64,000 nt of DNA from Promicromonospora sukumoe 327MFSha3.1 (lineage in GTDB: Bacteria; Actinomycetota; Actinomycetes; Actinomycetales; Cellulomonadaceae), in contig NZ_ARQM01000003.1 in assembly GCF_000385135.1 (NCBI RefSeq), forward strand, positions 1-64,000. The letters are read 5' to 3'. A program made the translations under genes and the position numbers. The notes under the pieces were generated by a model. That model had not been told where the DNA came from and did no database searches. It worked only from the letters and a program-made list of their open reading frames with translations. Every line of letters begins with the position of its first letter. Position 1 is the stretch's first letter. This document shows, one piece after another, positions 62,752-64,000 of the stretch.

Positions 62752-63135
62752 GTGAGCACTTCTCGAACCCCGGTCTGGCCCGCGGCCGTGGCCGACGCCG
62801 TCGCCGTCCTCGTCTTCACGGTCGTCGGCATCACGTCGCACGACGGGTCGCTCGTCGCCGCGCTCGGCCGCGTGGTGTGGCCGTTCGCGCTGGCCGCCGC
62901 GATCGGCTGGGCCGTGGCCCGCGCGTGGCGCGACCCCTCGCGGGTCTGGCCCACCGGCGTGATCATCTGGGCCGTCACCGTGCTCGGGGGCCTGGCCCTG
63001 CGTGGCCTGTCGGGCGGCGGGCTGGCGTGGTCGTTCGCGCTGGTCACCGCGATCTTCCTAGCGATCACGATGCTCGGCTGGCGCGGCCTGGTGACGGGCA
63101 TCCGCCGCGGCCAGGCCCGCGCGGCGCAGAGCTAG
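62752..63135 (+). CDS. DUF3054 membrane protein
   Basis: A 127-residue protein with about four helices and the DUF3054 pattern AAVADAVAVLVFTVVGITSHDGS, WPFALAAAIGWAVARAWR, GVIIWAVTVLGGLALRGLSGGG. TAGGAT ends six bases before GTG 62752, suggesting a leaderless transcript. Function unknown. Confidence 0.9.
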   Translation: MSTSRTPVWPAAVADAVAVLVFTVVGITSHDGSLVAALGRVVWPFALAAAIGWAVARAWRDPSRVWPTGVIIWAVTVLGGLALRGLSGGGLAWSFALVTAIFLAITMLGWRGLVTGIRRGQARAAQS

Positions 63136-63149
63136 GCGCTCCCCGCGTC

Positions 63150-63202
63150 GACCATTCACCTGCTGCCAGGTCCGGCGTCCGGCTGGCAGCAGGTGCATGG
63201 TC
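63150..63202. terminator. Two-way terminator hairpin
   Basis: A 20-bp stem with one mismatch (63150-63169 with 63183-63202, GACCATtCACCTGCTGCCAG) around a 13-nt loop, between the DUF3054 and RdgB 3' ends. Confidence 0.8.
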
Positions 63203-63218
63203 GGTCGATCTGGGGCAG

Positions 63219-63902
63219 TCAGCCGCGGAGTGCCTCGACGACCAGCGGGGCCAGCGCACGGAACGCCTTGCCGCGGTGCGAGATCGCGTTCTTCTCGTCC
63301 GGGGACAGCTCCCCGGCGGTCCGCCGGCCGGGGCCGTCGACCAGGGACTCGGCGGACGGCCCCGCGAACAGGGGGTCCTCCTCCGGGACCAGGATCGGGT
63401 CGTAGCCGAACCCGTTGGCACCGCGCGGCGCCGTCGCGAGCACGCCCCGCATCTCGCCGAGCCGCACCTCCTCGCGGCCGTCCGGCGTGACCAGCGCGGC
63501 CGCGCAGACGAAGCCGCCCTGCCGGTGCTCGGCGCGCACGTCGCCGAGCTGGCCGAGCAGCAGGTCCAGGTTCGCGAGGTCGTCGCCGTGCTTGCCGGCC
63601 CAGCGCGCCGAGAAGATGCCGGGCGCCCCGCCCAGCACGTCCACGGCGAGGCCCGAGTCGTCGGCGACGGCGGGCAGCCCCGTCGCGGCGCACACGGCGC
63701 GCGCCTTGATGAGCGCGTTCTCGGCGAACTTCACGCCGTCCTCCACGGGCTCCGGGGCGCCGACCTCGCCGGAGGTCACCAGCTCGCCGTCGGGCAGGTC
63801 CAGCCCCGATTCGGCGAGGATCGCCCGCAGCTCCACGACCTTCTTGGCGTTGTGGGTGGCGAGGACGATCCGGGCGGCGGGCGGCACGATCAGGGAGGTC
63901 AT
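63219..63902 (-). CDS. rdgB: Non-canonical purine NTP pyrophosphatase (RdgB/HAM1)
   Basis: A 227-residue enzyme that hydrolyses ITP, dITP and XTP. Family motifs: ARIVLATHNAKKVVELRAIL, VEDGVKFAENALIKARA, VADDSGLAVDVLGGAPGIFSARWAG, GANGFGYDPILVPE and the final ISHRGKAFRAL. It lies just downstream of rph, the usual actinobacterial order. Confidence 0.95.
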   Translation of the reverse strand: MTSLIVPPAARIVLATHNAKKVVELRAILAESGLDLPDGELVTSGEVGAPEPVEDGVKFAENALIKARAVCAATGLPAVADDSGLAVDVLGGAPGIFSARWAGKHGDDLANLDLLLGQLGDVRAEHRQGGFVCAAALVTPDGREEVRLGEMRGVLATAPRGANGFGYDPILVPEEDPLFAGPSAESLVDGPGRRTAGELSPDEKNAISHRGKAFRALAPLVVEALRG

Positions 63903-63944
63903 GCCCCGATCATGCCAGCCCGTGGTCCGCGCCCGCGCGAGCAG

Positions 63945-64000
63945 TCAGAGCCCCTGCGCGAGGGCTGCCTGCTGGATCTTGGTGAGCTCGGCGGTGCCGG
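63945..64000 (-). CDS. rph: RNase PH, C-terminal end only (partial)
   Basis: The last 18 codons read GTAELTKIQQAALAQGL before the stop, matching the end of actinobacterial RNase PH. The gene continues beyond the window. Position next to rdgB supports the call. Confidence 0.75.
   Translation of the reverse strand, partial: GTAELTKIQQAALAQGL

Overview
The window is a very GC-rich actinobacterial chromosome segment. The lineage is probably a Micrococcales relative such as the Cellulomonas/Cellulosimicrobium/Promicromonospora group. That placement is an inference from the GlnX-GlnH-PknG locus, oligoribonuclease, many GTG and TTG starts, stop/start overlaps, and promoters that appear to fire directly onto start codons. 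No prophage, CRISPR array or rRNA operon is visible. One complete insertion sequence sits at the left edge, and several small palindromic elements are scattered through the sequence.

Layout. 1-1108: an IS481-family element inserted into a CTAG that is also the stop codon of the neighbouring gene. 1110-6275 (minus): an oligopeptide ABC importer. 6435-7037: a small two-gene module that looks like toxin-antitoxin. 7206-19602 (plus): a ten-gene, mostly overlapping operon with TelA, a small helical protein, a CbbX-like AAA+ ATPase, GlnX, GlnH, an unknown helical protein, PknG, a PP2C phosphatase, a VWA protein and an FHA protein. 19619-21585: MFS exporter and HTH regulator. 21793-22399: two tiny basic proteins with hairpin terminators. 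22553-24305: oligoribonuclease, tRNA-His and an ATP-grasp enzyme. 24355-27981: a glycine-betaine/quaternary-amine ABC importer whose binding protein looks circularly permuted. 28122-32147: flavin disulfide oxidoreductase, a hypothetical protein and two tandem TetR regulators. 32305-36275: Tex and a serpin lipoprotein. 36393-44886: a C1/C2 carboxylate region with an OFA-type transporter and its small subunit, MarR with a hydrolase, FdhD, an FdhF/YdeP-type molybdoenzyme, and the ActP-like symporter with its DUF485 partner. 45082-49824: TrmB, a TetR/hydrolase pair and an AbiE-type toxin-antitoxin pair. 50005-54779: a HupE/UreJ-like membrane protein and a large secreted phosphoesterase. 54921-64000: mostly housekeeping genes (two tRNA-Lys, tRNA-Leu, GroES-like protein, Bcp peroxiredoxin, acyl-CoA dehydrogenase, thioredoxin, Nudix-like protein, ABC-F, sulfotransferase, DUF3054, RdgB and the end of RNase PH).

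The most interesting system is the 7.2-19.6 kb operon. In mycobacteria and corynebacteria GlnX and GlnH feed extracellular amino-acid status to the soluble kinase PknG, which acts on a small FHA protein that a PP2C phosphatase resets. Here sensor, kinase, phosphatase and an FHA protein are encoded together with TelA, AAA+ and VWA proteins. The kinase, phosphatase and FHA protein all start with the same kind of zinc ribbon. The second notable signal is a family of exactly 56-bp palindromes with three copies, one of which lies inside the open reading frame of the oligopeptide ATPase and encodes the linker between its two ATPase halves.
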